Assembly (NCBI GenBank): GCA_964432595.1
Contig: CAYSOF010000010.1
Coordinates: forward strand, 1-64,000
Length of the DNA stretch: 64,000 bases
From: DASYLJ01 sp964432595
Lineage (GTDB): Bacteria; Desulfobacterota; Binatia; DP-6
Direction of reading: 5' to 3'
This document shows positions 51,877 to 59,366 of this stretch, in pieces (the stretch's first letter is position 1; the number at the start of each line of letters is the position of its first letter). A model generated the notes under the pieces. The model saw only the letters and a list, made by a program, of their open reading frames with translations. It was not told the DNA's origin and did no database searches. The position numbers were made by a program, and so were the translations under genes.

Positions 51877-52740
51877 TCAGCGTTTTCCGATCGGCCGGAT
51901 CAGACCCTCCTGCGCGACGCTGACGACGAGCGTGCCGTCGCGCGTGAAGAGGTGGCCCATCGTGAAGCCGCGCGCGCCCGACGCGCTCGGGCTCTCCTGC
52001 ACGTAGAGAAGCCACTCGTCCGCGCGGAACGGGCGATGGAACCACATCGCGTGATCGAGGCTCGCCATCACGTACGTCGGATCGTTCCACGCGATCGCGT
52101 GCGGCAGGGTCGCGGTGTCGAGCAGCGTCAGGTCGGACGCGTAGACGACGACGCACTGATGCAGCAGCAGCGGATCGGGGAGGCGGCCGTCGGCGCGGAT
52201 CCACACCATCTGCTTCGGGGGACGCTTCACCGGCTTGAACGGGTTGCCGCCGACGACGGGGCGCACCTCGATGGGCCGATCGCGGGTGAACCACTCGAGC
52301 ACTTCCTTCGGCAGCCCGTCCTTCACCTTGGCGAACCGCTCCGCCGACGACGGCAGCTGATCGGGGTCGGTGGCCTGCGGCATCTCCATCTGATGCTCGG
52401 GGCCGGTCTCCTCGGGCTGGAACGACGCCGCGAGGTTGAAGATCGCGCGGCCGTGCTGGATCGCGACCACGCGGCGGGTGGCGAACGTGCGGCCGTCGCG
52501 GATGCGGTCGACCTCGTAGAGGATCGGCTTCGCCGGATCGCCCGGGCGCAGGAAGTACGCGTGCAGCGAATGCACGACGCCCTTCTCGACCGTGCGGCCC
52601 GCGGCGACGAGCGCCTGGCCCGCGACCTGCCCGCCGAACACGCGCTGGCGGTTCTCCTGCGGGCTGCGGCCGCGGAAGATGTTCACCTCCAGCTCCTCGA
52701 GGTCGAGGAGCGACACCAGGCGGTCGACGGCGTCCTGCAT
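51877..52740 (-). CDS. tesB: Acyl-CoA thioesterase II (TesB)
   Basis: A 287-residue double-hotdog thioesterase (LDLEELEVNIFRGRSPQENR, RVFGGQVAGQALVAAGRTV, VHSLHAYFLRPGDPAKPILY, SLDHAMWFHRPFRADEWLLY). The Asp of LDHAMWFH and downstream Ser/Gln match the family's catalytic set. ATG 52740 chosen; the upstream frame overlaps the divergent gene. It converges with the copper-protein gene with no spacing. Hydrolyses acyl-CoAs of broad length. Confidence 0.92.
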   Translation of the reverse strand: MQDAVDRLVSLLDLEELEVNIFRGRSPQENRQRVFGGQVAGQALVAAGRTVEKGVVHSLHAYFLRPGDPAKPILYEVDRIRDGRTFATRRVVAIQHGRAIFNLAASFQPEETGPEHQMEMPQATDPDQLPSSAERFAKVKDGLPKEVLEWFTRDRPIEVRPVVGGNPFKPVKRPPKQMVWIRADGRLPDPLLLHQCVVVYASDLTLLDTATLPHAIAWNDPTYVMASLDHAMWFHRPFRADEWLLYVQESPSASGARGFTMGHLFTRDGTLVVSVAQEGLIRPIGKR

Positions 52741-52783
52741 GGGCGCACCTTGTGCCACGGCAGTGACTGCGGGAGAAGGAGCC

Positions 52784-53815
52784 ATGCGCGCAGCGGTCAT
52801 GCGGAACAAGTCGCTCGTCGTCGACACCATGCCGGAGCCGGAGCCGGGGCCGGGCGAGGTGCTGGTGAAGACGTTGGCGTGCGGCATCTGCGGCTCCGAC
52901 CTTCACGCGCTGGTCCACGCCGACAAGATGGTCGAGGTGGCGCGGGAGAGCGACGCGCCGTTCGGCATGGACCCCGCGCGCGACGTCGTGATGGGCCACG
53001 AGTTCTGCGCCGAGGTGGTCGACTACGGTCCGGACACGACCGGCAATGCGAAACGTGGGGAGCGCGTCGTCTCGATGCCGCTCATCTTCCGGCCGACGGG
53101 CGTGCACGCCGTCGGCTACTCGAACGAGGTGCCCGGCGGCTACGGCGAGCTGATGGTGCTGTCCGCGTCGCTGGCCCTGCCGGTGCCCAACGGGCTGCCG
53201 ACCGCGCACGCCGCCCTGACCGAGCCGATGGCCGTCGGGCTGCACGCGGTGCAGATGGGACGCATGCAGCCGCAGGACGCGGCGCTCGTGATCGGCTGCG
53301 GGCCCGTCGGGCTGGCGGTGATCGCGGCGCTCAAGCTGCGCGGCATCGAGCCCATCGTCGCGGCCGACTACTCGCCGATGCGTCGCCAGCTCGCGGAGAA
53401 GATGGGCGCGCACGTCGTCGTCGACCCGAAGGCGCGCCCGACGATGGACGCGTACCGCGAGGCGGCCGATCTCCGGCCCTGCGTCGTGTTCGAATGCGTC
53501 GGCGTGCCCGGCATGCTGCAGCAGACGATCCGCATGGCGCCGCGCGGCGCGCGCATCGTCGTCGCCGGCGTCTGCATGGAAGACGACACGATGAAGCCGG
53601 CGCTCGCGATCAACAAGGAGCTGAACCTGCAGTTCGTGCTCGGCTACACGCCGATGGAGTTCATGGACACGCTGAGCGCCATCGCCGAGGGCAAGATCGA
53701 CGTCTCGCCGATGGTGACGAGCTCGGTCGGCGTCGAGGGCGTCGCGCAGGCGTTCCGCGACCTGGCGACGCCGGATACGCAGGTGAAGGTCCTGGTCGAG
53801 CCCTGGCGGAGCTGA
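52784..53815 (+). CDS. Zinc-dependent medium-chain alcohol dehydrogenase family
   Basis: A 343-residue MDR protein. Catalytic zinc ligands: the first Cys of ACGICGSDLHAL and His of MGHEFCAEVVDYG; the four-Cys structural zinc loop is missing (GERVVSMPLIFRPTGVHAVG). The Rossmann motif is LVIGCGPVGLAVIAALKLRG. It resembles dehydrogenases of the threonine/formaldehyde type but substrate is unclear. A good ribosome site (AAGGA, 52776-52780) precedes the ATG. Confidence 0.9.
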   Translation: MRAAVMRNKSLVVDTMPEPEPGPGEVLVKTLACGICGSDLHALVHADKMVEVARESDAPFGMDPARDVVMGHEFCAEVVDYGPDTTGNAKRGERVVSMPLIFRPTGVHAVGYSNEVPGGYGELMVLSASLALPVPNGLPTAHAALTEPMAVGLHAVQMGRMQPQDAALVIGCGPVGLAVIAALKLRGIEPIVAADYSPMRRQLAEKMGAHVVVDPKARPTMDAYREAADLRPCVVFECVGVPGMLQQTIRMAPRGARIVVAGVCMEDDTMKPALAINKELNLQFVLGYTPMEFMDTLSAIAEGKIDVSPMVTSSVGVEGVAQAFRDLATPDTQVKVLVEPWRS

Positions 53816-53853
53816 GCGCTTCCGCGATCGCGGCGGCCTGCTACGCTGGCGTG

Positions 53854-54291
53854 ATGCTCGTCGTCTTCCTGGTGCTCACGTTCGCCGCCGCGGGCGTGGG
53901 CGCGCAGTTCGGGCCGTCCCCGTGGTTCGAGGCGTTGCGTAAGCCGGCGTGGAACCCGCCGAACTGGGTATTCGCCCCGGTCTGGACGGCACTGTACGCG
54001 ATGATGGCCGTCGCCGCCTGGCTCGTGTGGCGCACCGGCGCGCGCGCCCCGCTCGCCTGCTGGCTCGTCCAGCTCGCCCTGAACGCAGCGTGGAGCTGGC
54101 TCTTCTTCGGTCTCGAGCGGCCGGACCTGGCGTTCGTCGACATCGTCGTGCTGTGGCTCGCGATCGCCGCGACACTCGTGACGTTCGCGCCGGTGTCGCG
54201 CCCGGCCGCGCTGCTGCTCGCGCCGTACCTCGCGTGGGTGACGTTCGCGACGGTGCTCAACGGAACGATCTGGCGGCTCAACGCGAGCTGA
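53854..54291 (+). CDS. tspO: TspO/MBR family tryptophan-rich membrane protein
   Basis: A 145-residue five-helix membrane protein. The signature block FGPSPWFEALRKPAWNPPNW, VFAPVWTALYAMMAVAAWLV and SWLFFGLERPDLAFVDIVVL are TspO hallmarks. TspO binds porphyrins and isoprenoid-like ligands and acts in stress regulation. ATG 53854 used, GTG at 53851 is an option. A flavoprotein gene that followed it has been destroyed by the toxin-antitoxin insertion. Confidence 0.93.
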   Translation: MLVVFLVLTFAAAGVGAQFGPSPWFEALRKPAWNPPNWVFAPVWTALYAMMAVAAWLVWRTGARAPLACWLVQLALNAAWSWLFFGLERPDLAFVDIVVLWLAIAATLVTFAPVSRPAALLLAPYLAWVTFATVLNGTIWRLNAS

Positions 54292-54294
54292 CGC

Positions 54295-54378
54295 ATGACC
54301 GCGTTCGACGGCGACGTGCTGGTGATCGGCGACGGCATCGCGGGCCTCGCGGCGGCGGAGTCGCTCGCCTGCCTCGTC
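54295..54378 (+). pseudogene. 5' remnant of a flavoprotein (FAD-dependent oxidoreductase) gene
   Basis: From ATG 54295 the frame encodes MTAFDGDVLVIGDGIAGLAA AESLA, a classic FAD-binding Rossmann start (VIGDGIAGLAA with GxGxxG), then runs into the 3' end of the VapC gene on the other strand and out of sense. Only about 27 residues remain, and no downstream half is visible. It starts 4 bases after tspO. The remnant looks like the target that received the VapBC module. Confidence 0.65.
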
Positions 54379-54384
54379 GGAGGA

Positions 54385-54807
54385 CTACAGCGCCGGATGC
54401 ACGACGAAACCCTCGCGCGCTGCCGCTTCGCGCAGGCGAACGTCGGCGCAGACGAATTCGTGTCCGGCCGTCCGATCGCCGACGGCCACCAGCGCTGCCG
54501 ATAGCTGCAGTGCATCGGCGGCACGCAGCGGATGCGTTGCCACCAGGCGCAGTGCACGCTCCTGGACGGGAACGAGCGCCGTGATCTCCGTCCACGACGC
54601 AGCCAACTGCGCGAGCGCTGCTCGGGCCGCGACACGATCGGCGGCGCTCATGGCGCCATCGCGCGCGCGCCGTTCGATGGCCGAGGCAATCTCCACCACG
54701 GAGAGGCTCCAGGTGACGATGCCCTCACGCGCCAGCCGTCGCACCACGGGTGTCGTCCGCTCCGCCACGCACAGTGGAACGAGGGCGGACGAGTCCCAGT
54801 AGCGCAT
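54385..54807 (-). CDS. vapC: VapC-type PIN-domain toxin
   Basis: A 140-residue PIN ribonuclease. The four acidic residues are Asp5 (YWDSSALVP), Glu39 (SVVEIASAIERR), Asp98 (RAADALQLSAALVA) and Asp122 (VCADVRLREAA). VapC toxins cut tRNA or rRNA. It starts 3 bases after the antitoxin stop, so the two are coupled. Confidence 0.92.
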   Translation of the reverse strand: MRYWDSSALVPLCVAERTTPVVRRLAREGIVTWSLSVVEIASAIERRARDGAMSAADRVAARAALAQLAASWTEITALVPVQERALRLVATHPLRAADALQLSAALVAVGDRTAGHEFVCADVRLREAAAREGFVVHPAL

Positions 54808-54810
54808 CGG

Positions 54811-55089
54811 TCAGAACCGATCGCCGCGGTCCTCGAGCAGCGCGTCCTGAACCGATGCCGCCGACCGTGGAAGCTCGCGAGTGAAGAAGTCCTCGGGAAG
54901 AGGACTGATCGGCGGCCGTGCCAGCCCGCCGGCGATCAGCTCGGCCAACTCCGTGTCACTCGCGTCCGCGCGGGTCAGCCGTGCGACAGGGCGCCCGCGA
55001 TCGAGGATCGTGACACTCTCACCGCGAGCGACCAATCGGAGGTAGTGGCTGAGGCGGTTCTTGAGATCGGTCACCGCGGCCATCTTCAT
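54811..55089 (-). CDS. vapB: Phd/YefM-type VapB antitoxin
   Basis: A 92-residue antitoxin with the Phd-like N-terminal DNA-binding segment (VTDLKNRLSHYLRLVARGES, VTILDRGRPVARLTRAD) and an extended C-terminal toxin-binding tail. Its promoter region carries two TGGCCA palindromes and a consensus -35 (see below), consistent with autoregulation. Confidence 0.9.
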   Translation of the reverse strand: MKMAAVTDLKNRLSHYLRLVARGESVTILDRGRPVARLTRADASDTELAELIAGGLARPPISPLPEDFFTRELPRSAASVQDALLEDRGDRF

Positions 55090-55090
55090 G

Positions 55091-55124
55091 TGGCCAGAAT
55101 GGCCAGATGAAAATGGGGTGTCAA
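55091..55124 (-). promoter_or_regulatory. VapBC promoter with TGGCCA operator palindromes
   Basis: Minus strand: TTGACA (55119-55124), 17-base spacer, CATTCT (55096-55101), 6 bases to the ATG at 55089. TGGCCA occurs at 55091-55096 and 55100-55105, straddling the -10, a likely VapB/VapBC operator. Confidence 0.6.
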
Positions 55125-55131
55125 GCTCGAT

Positions 55132-56595
55132 CTAGCCGCCGTAGCCCGGCGGGATCGCGAAGCCGCCGAGGAGGCTCTCGAGGTGCGCCGCGACGGCCAG
55201 CGGCGTGCGATCCTCGAGGTACGGCCCGATGATCTGGATGCCGACGGGCAGGCCGTCCGTCGTGCGCCCCACCGGCACGACCGTCGCCGGCAGGTAGGCC
55301 ATGGTCGCCATCGCGATCCAGCCGAACAGGTCGGTGTAGGCGCGCGGCTGCCCGTTCACCGTCAGCTGGCGCGCCGGGAACGGCTCGCTGTGGTCGTGCG
55401 GGATGGCCGGGACCACCGTGACGGGGCACAGCAGGGCGTCGTGCGTCTGGAAGAACTCGGCGAAGCGCGCGCGGATCTGCTCGCGCGCCTCGTGCGCCGC
55501 CATCCAGTCGCGATGCCGGAGCGTGCCGTAGCGCGCGGTGCGGGCGAGCGGGCTGTCGTCGTCGTCGGACAGGCCGGCCGCCATCGCGGCGAAGGCGTCG
55601 AACTGCTCGCGCGGAAAGCCGCCGATGATGATCGGCAGCAGGAGCTGCTGATACGTCCGTACCGCGTCGGCCAGCGCGAAGCCGGGACGCGCGCGATCGT
55701 CGACCGTCGCCCCCGCGCTGCGCAGCGCGCCGACGGCGTCTTCCAGCACCGTGCGCACCGACGCGTCGACCGAATACGCGGGGTCGTCGAGCCATGCGGC
55801 GAGTCGGAGCTCGCCGAGCGCGGTCTTCCGCGGCGGCGGCAGCCGCAGCGTCCACGCGGTGGCGCGGTCGGACAGGGGGCCGGCGAGGATGTCGAGCTCG
55901 CGCACGAGGTCGTCGACGCAGCGGGCGAGCGGGCCGACGACGTTGAGATCGGGCGCGGCGAGCGCGCCCGGCGGGGGCGGCAGGTGGCCGCGCTGCGGGA
56001 CGATGCCGTAGCTCGGCTTGTGGCCGCAGATACCGCTCCAGTTCGACGGGATGCGGATCGACCCGCCGATGTCGCTGCCCAGCTCGAGCGGCGTCAGGTC
56101 CGCGGCGAGCGCCGCGGCCGAGCCGCCCGACGAGCCGCCCGGCGTGCGCTCGACGTCCCACGGATTCTTCGTGTGCCCGAAGATCGGGTTGTAGCTCTGC
56201 CAGTCGCCCGCGAGCACCGGGACGTTCGTCTTGCCGAAGACGACCACGCCGGCCGCACGCAGGCGCGCGACCGCGTCGGCGTCCTCCGACGGATGATGCG
56301 CGGACCATTCGTGGAAGCCGCACGTCGAGCGCACGCCTTTCGTCTCGAACGCGTCCTTGATGGTCATCGGCAGCCCGTGCAGCGGGCCGAGCGTGTCGCG
56401 CCGCGCGATCGCGGCGTCGGCGGCGTCGGCGGCGGCGCGTGCGCCCTCGACGTCGAGCGTGACGACGGCGTTGAGCGTCGGATTGAAGCGCTCGACGCGT
56501 GCCAGATAGTGCTCGAGCAGCTCGCGGCTGCTCACCGTGCGACGGCGGATGGCCTGCGCCAGCGCGCCCGCGGACTGGAACGATATCTCGGACAT
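55132..56595 (-). CDS. Amidase-signature amidase
   Basis: A 487-residue amidase-signature enzyme with Lys80 (LPMTIKDAF), Ser155 (TPGGSSGGSAAAL) and Ser179 (GSDIGGSIRIPS). The C-terminal half carries DALLCPVTVVPAIPHD and TDGLPVGIQIIGPYLED. Not closely related to the amidase at 6342, and lacking an AtzG partner. It may hydrolyse aliphatic or aryl amides. It precedes nothing on its strand except the VapBC module downstream. Confidence 0.93.
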   Translation of the reverse strand: MSEISFQSAGALAQAIRRRTVSSRELLEHYLARVERFNPTLNAVVTLDVEGARAAADAADAAIARRDTLGPLHGLPMTIKDAFETKGVRSTCGFHEWSAHHPSEDADAVARLRAAGVVVFGKTNVPVLAGDWQSYNPIFGHTKNPWDVERTPGGSSGGSAAALAADLTPLELGSDIGGSIRIPSNWSGICGHKPSYGIVPQRGHLPPPPGALAAPDLNVVGPLARCVDDLVRELDILAGPLSDRATAWTLRLPPPRKTALGELRLAAWLDDPAYSVDASVRTVLEDAVGALRSAGATVDDRARPGFALADAVRTYQQLLLPIIIGGFPREQFDAFAAMAAGLSDDDDSPLARTARYGTLRHRDWMAAHEAREQIRARFAEFFQTHDALLCPVTVVPAIPHDHSEPFPARQLTVNGQPRAYTDLFGWIAMATMAYLPATVVPVGRTTDGLPVGIQIIGPYLEDRTPLAVAAHLESLLGGFAIPPGYGG

Positions 56596-56611
56596 CCGTT
56601 TCCCCCGATCG

Positions 56612-57481
56612 TCAGACGAGCGCGCTCGCGGTGCCGACCAGCGTCACCGTCCCGTCGCCCTTGGTGCAGCGGACTTCCAGCTGGCTGCGGCGGCGCGAGC
56701 CTTCCGGCACGACGTCGACCACGGTGCCCGACGTCGTCAGCGCGTCGCCGGGCCACACGACGTTCACGAGTCGCACGTCGAGCTTGCCGCCGTGGTACCA
56801 GCCGTCGCCGAAGTGCGCCGCCACGAGGTCTGCGGCGAAGCAGACGGACAGCATCCCCTGCACGACGATGTCGGGGAAGCCGAGCGCCTGCGCCATCTCG
56901 CGGTCGGTGTGGTAGTTGCGCGTCGGGCCGGAGAACGCCTCGCACATCGCGTGCGTGATCGTGCGCGTCCGCGGCGCGAGCCGCTCGCCGCCCTCGGCTG
57001 CCGTTTCGGCCAACGGGGCGAACGTGCGATCGGCGCGCTTCTCGCGATCGCGGTCGACGACGTAGCCGTCCGCGGGGTCGTCCGCCAGGAAGCTCTGGTG
57101 CGTGCGGCTGCGCTGCAGCCAGCGTCCCTCGGGCGTCGTCCACAGCACCTCGTTGACGACGTAGAGCCGGTTGCGCTTGCGGTAGCGCTCGACGACGGTG
57201 GACCGCGACCGCACCGTGTCGCCGGCGCGCCAGGGCGCGAAGACCTCCCACTCCTGGCGCGCGTGCAGGTTGCCGATGATGTTCGGCAGGTACCACGAGA
57301 GGTCGCGATACACCTCGGAGTGGAAGAGGAGCGACGGCGCGGGAGCCTCGGCCGCCTCCGGCGTGTCGGTCCCGGTCCGGTAGCGTGCGACGTCGGCCGC
57401 GCCGATCGTGGTGGTGCGCCCGCCGAGGTCCTGGCCGACGTGGACCTCGCTGCCGCCGAAGAGACTCGTCCCGGTGCTCAC
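56612..57481 (-). CDS. Two-hotdog MaoC/FAS1-like dehydratase
   Basis: A 289-residue protein with two hotdog regions. The C-terminal one keeps the hydratase-2 active site signature (NYHTDREMAQALGFPDIVVQ, with His and Asp). The N-terminal half has FHSEVYRDLSWYLPNIIG and WEVFAPWRAGDTVRSRSTVV, which resemble N-terminal FAS1_DH_region domains. Likely an enoyl-CoA hydratase of the R-type acting on bulky acyl-CoA. GTG start at 57481 sits 8 bases after a TATAGG box. Confidence 0.85.
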   Translation of the reverse strand: MSTGTSLFGGSEVHVGQDLGGRTTTIGAADVARYRTGTDTPEAAEAPAPSLLFHSEVYRDLSWYLPNIIGNLHARQEWEVFAPWRAGDTVRSRSTVVERYRKRNRLYVVNEVLWTTPEGRWLQRSRTHQSFLADDPADGYVVDRDREKRADRTFAPLAETAAEGGERLAPRTRTITHAMCEAFSGPTRNYHTDREMAQALGFPDIVVQGMLSVCFAADLVAAHFGDGWYHGGKLDVRLVNVVWPGDALTTSGTVVDVVPEGSRRRSQLEVRCTKGDGTVTLVGTASALV

Positions 57482-57539
57482 GCGCTGGGCCTATAACACG
57501 TTTGCCCCGCCGGTCACGCGTCCGCATACTGCCGCGCGA

Positions 57540-58784
57540 ATGCCGCGCGACCATTCGGTGCGGATGCTCGTGGGGCTCGTCGCCGGCACGATCCTCGGCA
57601 TCACCGCGCACGTGCTGTTCCCGGACAGCCCGGCGCTCGAAGCCGTCGTGCGCTACGGCACCGAGCCGGTCGGAAAGATCTTCCTCCGGCTGCTGTTCAT
57701 GCTGGTGATCCCGCTGATCGTGACGGCGCTGGCGCTCGGCGTGACGGGGCTCGGCGACATGGGGCAGCTGGGCCGCATCGGCGTGCGCACGCTCGTCTAC
57801 ACGGTCGTCGTCTCCGGTATCGCGGTGGTCCTCGGCGTGGGGCTCGTGAACCTCGTGCGTCCCGGCGAGGGATTGTCGCCCGAGCTGCGCGAACGGCTGC
57901 TGGCGACCAGCGCGCCGGTCGCCCCCACGGCGTCGTCGTCCGCGCAGGGCGTCGACTTCTTCGTGCAGCTCGTGCCGAGCAACATTTTGGCCGCCATGAC
58001 CGCCGGCGACATGCTCGGCGTCATGGTGTTCTCCGTCTTCCTCGGCATCGGCCTCGTGCTGACGCGGACCGACGCGGCCCGTCGCTTCGAGGAGGCGCTG
58101 CAGGGCCTGTACGACGTGGTCATGCGGCTCCTCGATCTCGTGATCGGCATGGCACCGCTCGGCGTCGCGTGCCTGCTGTTCACGACGACGGCACGCCTCG
58201 GCTACGACGTGCTCGGACAGCTGGCGGCGTACGTCGGCGTCGTGCTGCTGGCGCTCGGCATCCAGCAGTTCGTCGTCTACTCGGTCGCGGTGTCGTGGGT
58301 GGGCGGCATGTCGCCGCGGCGGTTCTTCACCGGCATCCGCGAGGCGATGCTGACGGCGTTCTCCACCGCGTCGAGCAACGCGACGCTCCCGACGGCGCTG
58401 CGCGTGGCGGAGGAGGAGCTGCGGCTGCCGCCGCACGTGAGCCGCTTCGTGCTGACGATCGGCTCCACCGCGAACCAGAACGGCACCGCGCTCTTCGAGG
58501 GCGTGACGGTGCTGTTCCTGGCGCAGTTCTACGGCGTCGACCTGTCGTTCTCGCAGCAGGTGACCGTCGTGCTGATCTGCATCCTCGGCGGCATCGGCAC
58601 CGCGGGCGTGCCGGCGGGCTCGATTCCGGTGATCGCGATGATCCTCGGCATGGTCGGCGTACCGCCCGAGGGCATCGGCATGATCCTCGGCGTCGACCGC
58701 TTCCTCGACATGTGCCGCACGACGCTGAACGTGACGGGCGACCTCGCCGCGGCGGTGGTCGTCTCGCGAGGGGAGACCGTCTGA
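57540..58784 (+). CDS. Dicarboxylate/amino acid:cation symporter (DAACS)
   Basis: A 414-residue member of the GltP/DctA family. Repeated helices start at residue 7 (MLVGLVAGTILGITAHVLF); the HP1 Ser-rich loop is AFSTASSNATLPTAL; the NMDGT-like motif is TANQNGTALFEGVTVLFLAQ; and the terminal DRFLDMCRTTLNVTGD matches the substrate-binding motif of dicarboxylate/glutamate carriers. ATG 57540 is 9 bases after a CATACT box. Shares a stop-to-start contact with the next gene. Confidence 0.93.
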   Translation: MPRDHSVRMLVGLVAGTILGITAHVLFPDSPALEAVVRYGTEPVGKIFLRLLFMLVIPLIVTALALGVTGLGDMGQLGRIGVRTLVYTVVVSGIAVVLGVGLVNLVRPGEGLSPELRERLLATSAPVAPTASSSAQGVDFFVQLVPSNILAAMTAGDMLGVMVFSVFLGIGLVLTRTDAARRFEEALQGLYDVVMRLLDLVIGMAPLGVACLLFTTTARLGYDVLGQLAAYVGVVLLALGIQQFVVYSVAVSWVGGMSPRRFFTGIREAMLTAFSTASSNATLPTALRVAEEELRLPPHVSRFVLTIGSTANQNGTALFEGVTVLFLAQFYGVDLSFSQQVTVVLICILGGIGTAGVPAGSIPVIAMILGMVGVPPEGIGMILGVDRFLDMCRTTLNVTGDLAAAVVVSRGETV

Positions 58785-59366
58785 GTGGCCATCTACCTGA
58801 TCCGACATGCCGAGACCGACGGCAACGCGACGCGTGTGGTGCAGCTGCCCGACGCGCGGCTGAGCGTCCGCGGGCGCGACCAGGCCGCACGCCTCGCGGC
58901 CCGGCTGCGCGACGCCGGCATCGGCCACGTGCTCGCGAGCGATCTCACGCGGGCGCGCATGACGGCCGAGCCGCTCGCCGCGTCGACGGGTGCGCCGCTG
59001 ACGTTCGACGTCGGGTTGCACGAGCGCAACTATGGCGACGTGCGCGGCACGCCGTACGCGCAGCTCACCGAGGACATCTTCGGCCCCGACTACGCGCCGC
59101 CCGGCGGCGAGACGTGGGACGTCTTCCACGCGCGTGTCGACGACGCGTGGAAACGCGTGCTGCTGAAGGCCGCCGCGACCGACGGCCACCTCGCCGTGGT
59201 CACGCACGGCCTCGTCTGCCATGCCGTCGCGCGCCGCCACCTGCGACAGGCGGACGCGACCATGCAGTGGGGCAACACGTCGGTGACGATCATCGAGGAC
59301 GGCCGCGTGCGCCTCCTCGACTGCACGGCTCACCTCGACGCGGGTCCGGGCGGCGCGGCGGTGTAG
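58785..59366 (+). CDS. Histidine phosphatase superfamily protein
   Basis: A 193-residue branch-1 histidine phosphatase. The phosphohistidine is in YLIRHAETDGN, with Arg of DLTRARMTAEPLA, and the second His in VVTHGLVCHAVARR. Such enzymes act as phosphoglycerate mutases, cobalamin-pathway phosphatases or general phosphatases. GTG start abuts the symporter stop. Its 3' end overlaps the convergent TPR-membrane gene by 37 bases. Confidence 0.9.
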   Translation: MAIYLIRHAETDGNATRVVQLPDARLSVRGRDQAARLAARLRDAGIGHVLASDLTRARMTAEPLAASTGAPLTFDVGLHERNYGDVRGTPYAQLTEDIFGPDYAPPGGETWDVFHARVDDAWKRVLLKAAATDGHLAVVTHGLVCHAVARRHLRQADATMQWGNTSVTIIEDGRVRLLDCTAHLDAGPGGAAV

